Origin: Ophiocordyceps camponoti-saundersi (nom. inval.)
Taxonomy: Eukaryota > Ascomycota > Sordariomycetes > Hypocreales > Ophiocordycipitaceae
Reading direction: 5' to 3'
Assembly: GCA_003339415.1 (NCBI GenBank)
Contig: PDHQ01000010.1
Span: 43,675 to 107,674 of the forward strand
DNA length: 64,000 nucleotides
Shown here: one piece after another, positions 47,056-59,243 of the stretch
How positions within the stretch are numbered: the first letter of the stretch is position 1
How the letters are laid out: each line of letters opens with the position of its first letter
Program-made: the position numbers and the translations under genes
The notes under the pieces: generated by a model
Seen by the model: the letters and a program-made list of their open reading frames with translations, nothing else
Told to the model about the DNA's origin: nothing
The model's database searches: none

Positions 47056-50000
47056 CTATTCCGCCCCCGGCAGCCGTATCGTCGGCGTCGCCTGTCCCGT
47101 CGCACCGACCCCAGCGGCAACCGTCTCTTCATCCGCAAAGCCACCATCCAGCTCGACCCGGCCATCGAGAGCCATGCCGAGAACGGGACCCGCTCTGGTC
47201 GAAGCCATGGCATCCATCTGCCACTGCAACTCCTCCTGCTCCAGGATCTGCGGATTCTTCAGGGCGGACCCTGCCGCCGCCCCCGCCGCCGGGATGTGAG
47301 GACCTGAACTACGGTTACTACCCGTAGACGCCCTGTTGGACTCGTTGTTTCCAGCCGTCTCGCCGGCGGCGGCTGTCGTCTCGCCAATGGCCGCCGGGTC
47401 GAGATCCCGGATGGCGAACTGCGCGAGGGTTCGCAGTTTGCGTGTCACCCATCCGGCCAATATCTTGCCGCGCTGCTTCTCGCCTAACCTGGAACGAGGA
47501 AAGTCGCCCCTGCTGACGAATGCGACGATGTCAACGATAATCTGGTGCTCGTTGAGGATGGCATTGACTATCACCGGCACGATGGATGCAAGGTACGGCT
47601 TGCGGCTGACTTCAACCAGGACGACGACGAGGCCCCCGGCCTGGAAGACGGCGCTATGGGGAGGGTCAGCAGACGACGAGATAGAAGAAAGGGAGGTGAA
47701 GAGAGGGGCAGAAAAGAGACAGTAAAGGGACAACAAAGAAAGAAGAAAGAACAAGGAAACGAAGGCTGAAAGAAAGAAAGGGGGGTCGAAGGGGGGTTGA
47801 AGGGGGGGGGTTCTCCTCACCAGCCTCCAGCCACAATATTGCGATGCGACCGCTCCACAGAGTACTCGATATCCATCGGAAAGTGGCTCAAGCCGTTAAT
47901 CTCAAACGTCTCCCCAATGCTCCCGAGAACAAAGAGCACCTGCATGTCGACAAGCGCGCCGCCCGGTCCGATAGGCCTGCTCACGTTATGTAGAAAGCCG
48001 AGGTCGCCGGTGCGGATAAAGGATACGGTAGGGTCCCCGTCGACGGTCCGACCATCAAACCGCTCCGCGTCAAAGACGTCCTTGGAACCGTAAAACGACT
48101 TGACGCATGCCTCCGAGTCTACCCAGATCTCGCCGTACTCGCCGTCCAGGCAGTGAGCCCTGCTCTCGGGGTTGACGATGGCTATCTGAGTCGACACCGG
48201 TACCATGCCCGAGTCCTGCACCAGCAGCGCCTTGGGCTCCGTGTCTGGATCGACTGGCACCACGAGACCGCGGCGCAGAGCCTTGGAGTCGAGCCACAGC
48301 TCGATCGGCTCGATACACATGTAGGAGCGCGAGGCGATCATGGGGTTGAGCACATGCGAGTAGACCGTGTTGATGGCGGTGCGGTCCAGGCCGACGCCGG
48401 CAAAGTGCAGGCGGACCTTTTGGAAGACGTCGACGCGAGGCCGTCCGTCGGCCGTAATCATCATGTTTTTGAGCTCGTGCAGGGCAAAGCCCTTGGCCGG
48501 CATGGCGACCATGGCGTGGTCGAGCATCTGCGGCGTCGCGTACGTGTCCTTGATCTTATAGCGCGACAACGTAACGAACAGCGACATGGGATTCTGTGCG
48601 AACTCGACTGGTGACAGGAGATAGGTGGGCGTGCCGATATAGATGCCCATGAGGCACGTGTGGATGAATCCCAGACCCGTCGTGCTCCGTACGCAGCCGA
48701 GGACGGGCCGCGAGCTCGTCATCTGGCACGTCTCCTTCTGCACCTTGCACATGCCCATGAGGGTGTCGTGGCCAAGCTGGACCGCGATGCGCCGCTGGTC
48801 GGGCGTCCAGTAGGTCCAGACGACGACGGGGTAGCCGGGCCGCACCCAGGCCGGGTCGACCGTGATACCCAGGTCGCGCAAGCCGCTGTTCTGCTTGGGC
48901 GGCTTGGACGTGTTGTAGACATTTGGGACGGCAATCTTGAGGATGTGGGCCGACTGCTTGATGTGGCTGGCTACGGGCTTGAGCTTGAGCAGGTGGTCTA
49001 CGTCGTTGTTGACGAGGACGGCCTTTGCGCTGTAGTCGGCCACGATGTGCAGAAAGGCCGGCACGTCCTCGTTGAGCCGGTTCTGGTCCAGGGGCGCGAC
49101 GGGTATGACGACGGCGCCGAGGTTGATGCATGCGTGGAGGGCGAAGATGAAGTCCTCTGAGTGCGTGTACATGACGATGGCGTGGTCTCCCGGCCGCAGC
49201 TTAACCTTGTTCCGGAGGTAGACGGCGACGGCGGCGACGCGGGCATCAAACTTGCGCCAGGTGATGCCCTTGCCCTCGCGGCCTCGTCCGTCGATGGTGC
49301 AGTAGGCCAGCTCGTCGGGCTGACGAGCCACGCGCCACTGGATCAGGTCCGTGATGCAGGCGAAGTTATTGAGAGGCGTCGAGGTGCGATCGTCCATGAC
49401 GACTTCACGCCGGTCGATACCTGAATATTGCCGGTCGGCCGGAGCCAGAACATCGGCCCGGGACTCGGACGCGGCCGCCGACCAGATGCCGCCCAGGGGG
49501 TCGATGCCGATGGGCAGGTTCAGCACGGCATGCTCCACGCCGAATCGGACATGGACGCAGGGCAGGTTGCCGAGGTCGAACTCGCGCCGGCATAGCATGT
49601 TGCCGATCTCGCGGCGCCCGTTTTTGACGACGCGGGGCAGCGAATTCGGCGGAGTCACCATGACACAGTACAGCCGCAAGTGGTGCTCCTGGACCAGCAC
49701 CTCCATTGTCCGCTCCGCGAGCGAATCTAGTAGCGCCGTGTCCGGCTGCCGCGGCGGCCCCCCTGAAGTCAGGGGTGCCGTCGATGCCGCCGCCGACTCC
49801 AGAACAACCACCGGCAGGTGCTCGTCGTTCACGAAGACGTCGAAGGCGGAGCAGTCGTATATCTTGGGCACATTTTTGACGATGCTCACCACCATGTGCT
49901 GCACGAAAAAGTAGCGGTACTCGGCAATCTCGTGCCCGTGCTCGACCCATTCGACCCTCTGCCGGATCCGGTCCTCGTACAGGCCCAGGACGAAGACCTT

Positions 50001-52567
50001 GCCCTCGATGATGGTCCCCAGCAAGCCGGTACGCAGGAACTCGGGCTCGACCGGCGTCGGCGTCGGATCGCCCGCCTCGAATTTGTACGGACGCGCGTGG
50101 AAGATGAGCTCCGTGTTCTTGGGCTGGGCCCAGAAGCCGCCAGACAGGGACGGCGAGTCGACCCAGATCTCGCCCACCGTGTGCGGCGATGCCAGCAGGC
50201 CGGTCTCCGGGTCGACGACGGCGAGCGTCGCGTCCGGGATTGGATACCCAAAGGCCGCCACCCGCACCATGCCGGGCTCGCTGGGCGCTCGCTTGGCCAC
50301 GTCTTCGCCGTAGGCCGTCACCACGACCTCGTTGGTCTTGAGCGCTTCACGGTCGAGCAGCACCTCGTTGATCTCTGTGCTGGCCCGCTGCGCCGCTGCC
50401 GTCGTCGTCGTCCCCCCACCCAGCAGACTGGCGAAGCCGTTGGCCGGCGCCTTTTCCTCGCCTTCGTCCGACGGAGACGACGAATCCGCGTCCGACCCCC
50501 GTTCAAGCCTCAGAGAGACGCCCATGCGCTCCTCGCCGCCCAGCCAGTCACGCACGCTGATGACCATGCCGCCGTGCTCCGGCAGGCACAGCATGGGCGC
50601 TACCACATCGCGAGCCCGAGGGTTCCTCAGAGGCCGCAGCCAGCGATCGGCCAGGACCTCATGGAACTCGCCGTCGACGGTCAAGGTATCAATCAGACAT
50701 AGCTTGACGGCCTGGAAATTGGGCTCGGTGCCCTTTTTGAAGTTGCGCGTCGTCATGGGGTCCTGCTGGTAGTTGAAGGCCGCCCGCTTGAGCCCCGGAT
50801 AGTCGGCCACCATGATGGTCGCCTTGTACTTGGTGATGAGGTGCGCGTACAGGCCCGGCAGATCGACGGCCTTGTGATCGAACCAGACGGTCGTGTGGCC
50901 GCCATAGACGGTCAGCAGAACGCCGAGTATCATGCCGATGCCCTGCCGCGGGTCGAGGTACGACAGCAGGATCTCGCTGCCGGCTCCGCCGCCGATCTGC
51001 CTGCCGTTCTTGTCTCGCAACGCCGGGTTGAACGTGTCCCCAGGTCCGTTGCCCGGCACCGTGGACACGACGGCCGTCAGGCACGCCATCTGGTGCATGA
51101 TGGTCCGGTGGCTGAGCACGACGCCGCGTAGGTCTCCCGTGGGCGCGCGGGAGAACTCAATGTAAGCTAGGTCCGGCACCGACAGCGTTGGTACGTCATC
51201 CTTCTTCTTGGCGTGATAGCTGCCAAATTCGTTCGTCTTCCACCACTCGACGCCCTTGGGCCACGTCAGCTTCTGAGCCGTTATGTCTCGCTGAAAGGCC
51301 TTGAGATTGTTATCCGTCGTCAGCGCCAGATGGGCCTGTGTCGCCGTCAGGATATAGTTGAGGCGGTGGTAGTCTTGCAAATCATTAATAGGCACGGCCA
51401 CAACGCCGGCAATGAAGCAGCCCATGAGGGCGATGGCGAAGTCGATGACCTCGCTGTCGCGGTATACGAGGGCAACCCGATCGCCACGATAGAGCGAGCT
51501 TTTGTCCCGAATCACCTGAGCCACCTTTTCCGCCCGCGACGCGAGCTTATCCCATGTGATGGACGCAATCTCCTTGCCCTTGTTGTCAAGCACCCAATAG
51601 GCGGGCACTTTGGCTGTGGTGCGTCCGCGGTGCCGCAGAACGGCCGCTATGTTGTCGAAGCCGGACATGGCCGTATTGCTATCGTGAGGGTCGTAGATGG
51701 CAAAGGGAACCTCGCGAGGCTCCAACGGCAACTGATACTCGAGAGATTCGGGAGGTGGGAGGTCGCTGGCCGTAAGCATGGGCGGCGCCATGGCCGCAGT
51801 GGGTGAGAAGGCATCGCCGGACGAGTATCTCTGGGGTGCGCCCCAGTTGTCGCCCTGCTGTGCAGGATCATAGAGCTGCGGCCCGGCAAAGTCGGGGAAG
51901 AAGATGTGCGATTCCTGATGGTGGGGAAGTTGATATTGATGGTCATGATGTTGCTGTTGTTGTTGCTGCTGCTGCTGTTGGGCGTCGTAGACGCCCTGCT
52001 GCTCGGGATTGAAAGCATAGTCGCCAGATGCCAGGGTGCCGCTTCGGGTCGGCCCTTCGCTTCCGGGGGTAAGGAAGAGCGAGTCACGCTGGACGAGACC
52101 GCTGCGCTCGGCGATGGGACCGCCAGGGCGCAGCAGGCCGGCTGGGGTGGCGTCGAGATTTGCCGGGGGACTGCAGGCCGATTCGGATCGATAGCCGGGC
52201 GACAAGGGACTGGTAGTGCCGGAATCGCGGCCCGTCATGGACGCGTAGGCGGCGGCACGATGTCCATCGCTGGAGCCATATTTGGAGCTGTCAGGCGAGT
52301 GGATTCGCAGGCCAGTCCGCTGTTGGCCTGGTTGGTGCTGGGTCAGCAGCAGAGTGCGTCGCTTCTGATAGCTGCTGGAGCGTCAGCGAGGCGACGGCAT
52401 TCTTCGTCAGCGGCGACAGCAGCCTACCCCTTCTCGGTAATGTCTCCGTCCTGTTCGAGACGCCCATCAGCCCGTGTGGCGGCGCAAGGCTCGACTCTCT
52501 ACTTTACCTCCAACTCGCGCTGCAGGTCATCGAGCATAGCCTGCAGCTCTGGATTGAAGTCGGCCAT
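47056..52567 (-). CDS. DIP2/Mug62/Cmr2-like protein: DMAP1-binding domain plus two adenylate-forming domains
   Basis: At least four exons. It starts MADFNPELQAMLDDLQRELE (ATG 52565-52567), then after an intron DGDITEKG, and after another intron YQKRRTLLLTQHQP; together these form the DMAP1-binding motif. A long exon (to 47817) and a last exon beginning AVFQAGGLVVVLVEVSRK complete roughly 1,700 residues. A disordered Gln/His-rich segment (ten Gln) precedes two tandem fatty-acyl-AMP-ligase-like domains; the first contains DLAYIEFSRAPTGDLRGVVLSH, the second AYCTIDGRGREGKGITWRKFD. The family (fungal Cmr2/Mug62, animal DIP2) is linked to diacylglycerol homeostasis. The reaction itself is not settled. 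This is a conserved housekeeping-type gene and not obviously part of the cluster. The C-terminus is Ala/Gly-rich and divergent. Confidence 0.88.
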
Positions 52568-53419
52568 GATGGAGGATGAAGAGACGACGGTCTATGAGGC
52601 GCTGCTGAGGCGGGAGTCTTCGGCCATGCTCGTGCGTCGTGACTAGGGCAGAGCCTTTGTTGGTCGGCAGCGGCTGAGGGCGAGGAGGACGAGGATGAGG
52701 TGGACGAAGGGGGGGCTGACAACGGGTCTCTGCAGCGGCTTGATTGATGCTGCCGCTGGTTCCGCCGACGAGCGGACGATGAAGAAACAGGGACGAATGT
52801 CGTCTAGAAATTTTCTTTCTACTCTTCAGGTGGCATGGACAGGCATTATGGATGGAGGCTTCAGCGTGAGGAGGCGCGTCAAGACTTGACCGAGTCTGAG
52901 GTAAGCTACCCGGGAGAGAGGATAATGAGGGGGGGGTTTTTCTAGCAGGCCCTGATGAGGCAACCCAGGGCGGGGGAGGGTTGAAGACCTGCAGGGGGCC
53001 CGCTCCAGCGCATCAAGGCCGACGTCACGGCAGGATTCCAGTGGAGAGCCGCCTGTAGGCAGCCCCTTTAGGGATTCGACGGAGGATTATTCGAGAACAA
53101 GTTTCAGCTGTAATCAGCTGGCGAGAGAAAAGTTGACCGTGCGGCCACTGCCAGCCAACAGAGGATATGCATCTTTGTGTGGACGGCGGCGCATGATGGA
53201 TTCGATGACGAAAGTGAAAAGCAAAGGAATCCATATGAGAAAACAAGAAGATGATCCTGGAGTCTAGAAGTCATGATGCTTTGCGAGCTTCTATCCAAGC
53301 TTCGTCGGTAGGTATCTATATTATATGTAGATATAACTCCTATCGCAGCCCTCTGCTGTACATATAAGAAGTTGAAGCGGTCGTTCTGCTGCAAGTCGTT
53401 TCTGCAGCAGCCGAGCTCA

Positions 53420-53421
<2 letters not shown>

Positions 53422-53485
<64 letters not shown>

Positions 53486-53541
53486 ACCACCCCACCCCCC
53501 CCCCCACCCCCCCCACCACCCCCCCCCCCCCCCCCCCCCCC
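53422..53541. repeat. Poly-C low-complexity tract
   Basis: About 120 bp of almost pure C with a few A bases, just left of the assembly gap, followed by a poly-A run. Another C run (53588-53615) lies on the right of the gap. True length is unknown. Confidence 0.85.
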
Positions 53542-53577
53542 ACGCCACAAAGAGACACAAGCAAAAAAAAAAAAAAA

Positions 53578-53587
53578 NNNNNNNNNN
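53578..53587. other. Assembly gap (10 N)
   Basis: Ten undetermined bases between a poly-A run and a poly-C run. The join between the two sides is not proven by sequence. Confidence 0.98.
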
Positions 53588-54723
53588 CCCCCCCCCCCCC
53601 CCCCCCCCCCCCCCCTTCTCCTCCAGATTCACAGTCAGGTGAAGACATGATCAGGCTAACCCCTTTGTCGAGTCCGTTAATGCATTGTGCTTCCGTCAAA
53701 GAGACGCCATCCCCTTTGATTGGCTTTGACAGTGCCTCAACGGCATGGCAGTGTAAAGGCTCCAGGGTAAGCCAGCGGCGGCGGAACCCTAAGCTCCGGT
53801 CTCCGCTCACACCAATCACCATCTTCATTGTTTACTTTGGCGAGGAAAAAACTTCATCCCCTCCCTCCATCCTCCATCTTCCCACGAAGTTGAAGCCGAA
53901 GCCGTTCTCGGCCTCTCGCCTGAGCCATGGCCAGCCGGCTCGTCTTGTTCATTCCCTTCGACTGAAGCCGTTGGTCCCGATGCGTTCCTGATTTCTCGTC
54001 TGGGGCCGGCAGGCCACCGGCCTCGCCGACTCCTGGCCCAATGTCCGACGACTCCAAGACGATGCTGGCTTCTAGCAATTTGATCAGGTGAGAAGAGACT
54101 CGATCGGTTCATCTCTCGTCCCTCGGCACAAACATGATGAGATTAGCAAAACACAGACCTGTTCCGAAATCTCGTGTGGAATATATTTGCTTATGAGCTA
54201 TCCTGATATTTATCCGTCCTCTCTGATCATCGCCTTCTGTCCGCACGCGACCTAGAAGCATCACTAACAGCTTCCAGATGTCTATAGAAGCCTTGTCAAG
54301 TGGGCCGAGGCTGGCTGTAGAGCCGCCTCTCTCTCTGGCCTCGAGCTATGCGCGGCCTTTTACTTCCCCTTATTCTGGTCTTGTTCAGGCTCGCTGGACA
54401 ATCGAGTAGCGGGTGAAGCTCTTTGTTCTACCTCCGTGACAGCTCTGTCCCTTTTGACCTCTTTTCCCACTGCATCTTTTCTTGCTGTAGATAGAACAAT
54501 GGGCCGGCCCTTATATAGCCCTTTCTGTCCTTGGCCTTTATGTCGACTCTCTCCCTATCTCTCTGTTCCGTGTCAATGTGGTTGATTAATACCATTATCT
54601 TCGCTATCTTTACTCTCGTCTACTTACTCGAAAGTCGTCGTCACTCTTTACCTACTGCTTTTGTGTTTGTCCGGCACGATTCCTTGACGCCTGGGGCGTG
54701 AGTGTCTGTTTGGAAGCAGTACT

Positions 54724-57390
54724 ATGTATCCGCCTCCCCAAGTTTCGTTGTCGACTTTGCACGCCAATGCTTTGACACCGAGGTCATCGATGATGATGAT
54801 GATGCCGTCGACTGTTGACGATACGGGCGTCAACTTCGACTTCGCTGCAATAGACAAGTTTTTCCATGGAACTGTGTCTGATGCCAGTCTCATCGATCCT
54901 AGCCTCGGTGCTTTCATGGGCGCCGGGTCCGCCGTCGAGCCGCCCGTGGGAGGGCAGTCGGTGCAGCCCGATAGTCTCATACTTCCAGCCGGTGGTATGA
55001 GTGCGTCCAACAATACCGTTTCCCCGTCAAAGCTCAGCCATGAACAGGGCACAAGCAACTATTCCGACACGCAACAGTCCGGCCCGGACAGTGGCCGTGG
55101 CCTGAATGTGCAAGGAAACATTCCTCAGGGGCTGCAGCATTTCGTACAGTCCAACCATCCTCCGTCCGTACTCAACCCGGGAAGCGTTCTCCCAGCGCCA
55201 ACGCCCTATTTGATTCAGCATCCGCAACAGCAACACTCGACCGGGCATTCGACACTCCTTGAGCCCAGTCTACGTGATAGCCAGCCGGCATCTGGCCTCC
55301 CGCCAAACAACTTCTCCGTCCCTCAACAACGGCAGCAGCCGAGACCGCAACGTCAGGGGATAGATCCTTATGACACGAGCCAGTCACGTTATTCAAGTCT
55401 GGCGTGGTGTCCGGACCCCGCGGCCGCTTCCAGACGGTTGAACAATGCTCAAGATGCCGTAACCGGCTTTCCTCCCCCCCTTTCTTCCGATAACAGGCAG
55501 CAGACAACAGGGCCAAACTATCCCCTCTGCCCCCCCTATGGAAGACCGATCGCGTCTCCCTCTGGAGGTCCAATATCGTTCTATCCACCGCCTTCATACG
55601 CTGGCAAGCAGATCCCTCCATACGGCAACCCGGGCCTTGGTCCCTCCCCCATCGGATACTTTCCCGCGCCAGGCCCAACGTCGAACGCGTCGAAAGGAGA
55701 GAAGGCATCGAACGGCTTTGACGAAGATACGACTGCTGTTCCAGCAGAGAAGAATGCGGCCACAGTCATCAAGAGCCCGAGTCTGTACTTGGACCTCGAC
55801 AACAGCAAGAACAGCAGCACGCCAGCGGTGAACGGCCCTGACATGGCTCAAATTTGGGCCAAAACGGACAAGCATGAGCCGTCGTTTGCCGTCTCAGACG
55901 AAATGGAGAATAGCAGAGTCATGTCGGCGCGGGCAGCCAAGAAAAAGAACACGATGCACAAGGCTGACCCGTCCAAGGTCTACAAGGAGCACGAAGGGCT
56001 GCCAAAGTCGAAGCCGTTTGGACCCCGGACCGTGGACGGCCGGTACCTCTTCACCTATACAAAGGACGGGCAACTCGCCGAGGACCGAGTGTATTCCAGA
56101 GACGAGCTGCAAATCTACCTGGACGATCATCGCTCCGTCCTATGGATTCAGCAGTCGCCATCGCAGTGCGCTTCGCGCCTTCACTACGACGACCGACGAT
56201 GCCGGTGGGATAAGTGCCCTCTGGCGTCTCGCGTCATCGGCTCAGGCTGGTTTCGCGTCGCCTTCGACGAGCATCCGCACCTGACGACCAAGGGGGGCAA
56301 GGACCCTTTTAAGGTGGCGGGCATCATGCACCTGTGGTGCTTTGAGCAGTGCTTTGACATTGTCGACTTCTTTATCCATAACCGGGTCAGGCCCGACACT
56401 CGAATCTTGCCAAGGGAGACGGGTAACGCCATGTCCATCAACCGGGATTCGGATCGAGAGATTGTCAAGGAGGCCTTTGACCCGTGGTTCAAGGAAAGAC
56501 AGGAATACAGGAGCATGTACGGCCTCGAAAAGCTGCCGCGACAGCATCAGGACACGTTGTCCTTTCGTCTCAGCAGGCACCACGTCGACAGTCAGACTGG
56601 AGCTCGGCAGAAGGCGCGCGATAGTCGCAACGACGGGAAGCCTTGGAAAGAGAGGACGACGATTGATGTTCACATGGGAGACTTGCAGGTCTATATCACC
56701 CACAGCAACCACAAGAAGAACGCCAAGAGAAAGAAGAACAGAGTCAGCGGTACTGGAGCTTCGGCCAGGAGGCGGAACTCGAGTTTCGTGGCCGAGATGG
56801 TCAACGACAGCTTTCCAGTGACAGGCACCGAGTCGATGAGCGGAGGCTTTGGTCTGATGAACGGCTATGCCTCTTTGCCCCAGCCCTCCGAGATTCTTGC
56901 CCCTCAGCTTGGAATGAATGTGCCTCAACCGGATGATGATGATCCACATGCAGCTCCTCAGGAACTTCACATGATGTCAAACAAGGACGGCCACGAGAAT
57001 AACGCGTTTTTCGACTTCGTGCCGCAACAGCCGTGGCAACCGTACAACTTTGACGAGACGGACAATACATTCATGGCCTTTGAGGATCCGGCACTCGGAC
57101 AGGCCTCGTTGACGGCGACGGCGAGCCAGGGTCTTGACCAGACGTCCGGAGACGGGAGAGGCTCCTCCAATGCAATTCTCATGCAGACTGCGGTAGCAAA
57201 CAACGCAAAGCAAACTCCAGCCGGAGCGACGAGTACGACGAGTCAAGTAGTCGGAAGCAACCGAGGCCACACCGACGACGACGGCTTTGCTGAGGAGGAA
57301 CAGCGAAGCCGCGGGAGGACACGGCCTGGCGAAGGTTCTTTGAAGCGGAAGCGAGACGAGACCCTGGTGGAAGCGGGGGTGGGAAGGTGA
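54724..57390 (+). CDS. Large orphan protein with a conserved-looking central domain, probably nuclear
   Basis: A single frame of 888 residues from ATG 54724. The first ~400 residues are disordered and rich in Pro, Gln and Ser (for example PQQRQQPRPQRQG), with a run of five Met near residue 23. From about 430 to 640 the composition becomes globular: GRYLFTYTKDGQLAEDRVYS, WIQQSPSQCASRLHYDDRRC, SGWFRVAFDEHPHLTTKGG and MHLWCFEQCFDIVDFFIHNR, with several Cys and His that could bind metal. Basic stretches KKNAKRKKNR (about 665) and LKRKRDE near the end look like nuclear localisation signals. I do not recognise a named domain. A transcription- or chromatin-related role is only a guess from layout. 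A long pyrimidine-rich leader precedes the start. Confidence 0.75.
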   Translation: MYPPPQVSLSTLHANALTPRSSMMMMMPSTVDDTGVNFDFAAIDKFFHGTVSDASLIDPSLGAFMGAGSAVEPPVGGQSVQPDSLILPAGGMSASNNTVSPSKLSHEQGTSNYSDTQQSGPDSGRGLNVQGNIPQGLQHFVQSNHPPSVLNPGSVLPAPTPYLIQHPQQQHSTGHSTLLEPSLRDSQPASGLPPNNFSVPQQRQQPRPQRQGIDPYDTSQSRYSSLAWCPDPAAASRRLNNAQDAVTGFPPPLSSDNRQQTTGPNYPLCPPYGRPIASPSGGPISFYPPPSYAGKQIPPYGNPGLGPSPIGYFPAPGPTSNASKGEKASNGFDEDTTAVPAEKNAATVIKSPSLYLDLDNSKNSSTPAVNGPDMAQIWAKTDKHEPSFAVSDEMENSRVMSARAAKKKNTMHKADPSKVYKEHEGLPKSKPFGPRTVDGRYLFTYTKDGQLAEDRVYSRDELQIYLDDHRSVLWIQQSPSQCASRLHYDDRRCRWDKCPLASRVIGSGWFRVAFDEHPHLTTKGGKDPFKVAGIMHLWCFEQCFDIVDFFIHNRVRPDTRILPRETGNAMSINRDSDREIVKEAFDPWFKERQEYRSMYGLEKLPRQHQDTLSFRLSRHHVDSQTGARQKARDSRNDGKPWKERTTIDVHMGDLQVYITHSNHKKNAKRKKNRVSGTGASARRRNSSFVAEMVNDSFPVTGTESMSGGFGLMNGYASLPQPSEILAPQLGMNVPQPDDDDPHAAPQELHMMSNKDGHENNAFFDFVPQQPWQPYNFDETDNTFMAFEDPALGQASLTATASQGLDQTSGDGRGSSNAILMQTAVANNAKQTPAGATSTTSQVVGSNRGHTDDDGFAEEEQRSRGRTRPGEGSLKRKRDETLVEAGVGR

Positions 57391-59243
57391 CAGACCGGAA
57401 CTGCACTGCACGGGTCCGAATGAGAGGACGAAGAGGGTGCTTTGATGGATGAAGAGGGATGTTTCGAATATACTATGTATGAGGCCCGTTGGAACGATGG
57501 AGAGCGAAGAGCTTTGTGTTTTTCTTTTTCTTTTATATATGGGACGGATGTCGGATGGCTTTGGTGGTGTGCGTAGAGTTAGAATTAGAGTCACAGGACT
57601 CGACGAGTTGGACATGGATGCAGGGCATTCATCATTAGATGGTAGATGATAGATTAGAGGGCGTTGACATGGAGTTGTGGATTGATGAGATAGTGCTTGG
57701 CACTGTGTGATGATGAGCTAAGGCTGGTAATCTTTTGCGTGGAGCTTGCATGAGCCGCTACCTATGTCGAGCTCTTATGTACTGTGTCGTTACCGAGTTG
57801 ATCGCACTGTATCTCTTCAGACTCTATATATTTCTTAGAAGGGATGATGACTCAGAATTTCCCTGCCATCTGTCATCGTGGCTCTTTGGCTTCCAGCTTT
57901 TCACTCTGCTCTGAAAGTCGACGAAGACGGATCGACGAAGCCTGCAGCGGATGGTCAGCATATATCCGTCCATAGCCGCCTTTGACCTGCCTATGTATGT
58001 ACGTTGCCTAACACCGAGCAGGAATCAGGCGGTAATGGCAACGACGATGACACCCCCCCCCCCCTCTCCTGACTAGCAGGAGCTGCAGCTGAATGAATCG
58101 GTCATGCCGGGGGGGGTGAAGGAGGAGGGCTGTGCTGTGCTACCCCTACCCAAACCCGGCGACGATGGAGTTTCCTTCCCAGACTGAACCGGGATGGGCA
58201 ATAGGAAGGGCAGAATGATGCGCGTGCCATGGCCGGGTGTGACTGGAACGCGGAGACGACCGGCGAAGCCGTTCAGCGTCGGAGTTGTGTGTGTGTGTGT
58301 GTGTGAGATGGTAGGGGCAAGGTCAATAGCCATGTCGGGTTGTTTTATTTTTTCAGCCTCATCTATCCGTGTCCATCTATCCATCTGTCGTCGGAACGAT
58401 TTGCCTTGTCTACCTCTTACTCCGCGTGCAACACACCCCGTATATACAGATACATCTATCCATACATGAAGATGGTGATGATGACGAGGACGATGATGCT
58501 GATGATACCCGTTCTCCGTTTAATCCCCCCCCCCCCCTTTCCTCTACTATCCACGTCCAAGCCAAAAGCAAAGCTCTCTCTCTCTCTATCCCTACTCGTG
58601 CCTCACCTTCAGAAACAAGGAATGCTCGCTTCATCACGTGAAGCTCCCCCTCCCCCCTTCATTGCCGTTGGTCTCGCATTGCATTTGCCATCTTGCATTT
58701 GCCATCATCGTTCATTCAGGGGTCCGTTCCTCCTCTTCTCTCTTCCGTTGGCGGCGTTGTTGTGTGTTGTGTTATGTGTTTTTTTTTTAGCCTTCCCTCC
58801 CTCCATTACTCCCATCCCATCCCATCCCATCCCTCCCTCTTCTCTTCAAGTGATCCACAACTCGTCACTGGCTCTAAAGCCTTTGACCTGTTTTCTTCTC
58901 GTATTCCTCGGGTTTTTTTGTCCTTACTTTTTCTTCTTCTTCCTCTCCCCCCCCCCTGTGAACTTCGTTAGTTATATCGTCTTTCTGTCCCTTGTTTTCA
59001 CCTCTTCATCCCTTCCCTCCCTTCCTCTCTCTCTCACTCTGGCTGTCTCTCCATTCCTAACTTACTAACCCCTTCCCTTCCCTTCCCTCCCTCCATCTCT
59101 TTCACATGCCCTCTCCATCCATCCATACGCTGTTGTTGGTGGCAAAACCACGTCTTTGATCCTTGCAGCTGCGAGGCTTGCGCCGCACATCTCCATCACT
59201 AATCCCCGCCTAAAGTATCCGTACAGTCACTTTTACCTAGGCG
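57391..59243. other. Intergenic, long CT-rich leader of the phosphodiesterase gene
   Basis: 1.85 kb without a supported gene. It holds a TG microsatellite at 58286-58305, homopolymer C runs, and a pyrimidine-rich segment from about 58,690 to 59,110 typical of a fungal 5' leader. Confidence 0.55.
58286..58305. repeat. TG dinucleotide microsatellite
   Basis: About ten TG units in intergenic sequence. Confidence 0.85.

Larger units (their letters stand above)
52568..54723. other. Intergenic, divergent promoters around an assembly gap
   Basis: 2.16 kb between the DIP2-like start (-) and the orphan large protein (+). It contains long C tracts, a 10-N gap and CT-rich leader sequence on the right. 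No gene was recognised. Any frames over the C tracts are artefacts. Confidence 0.5.

Noticed and set aside
49818..50702. Long plus-strand frames opposite the DIP2-like gene
   Set aside because: Shadows of a conserved minus-strand gene; no domain was recognised in them.
53340..53991. Poly-Pro and poly-Gly frames over the C tracts
   Set aside because: They run across homopolymers and ten Ns, so length and phase are meaningless.
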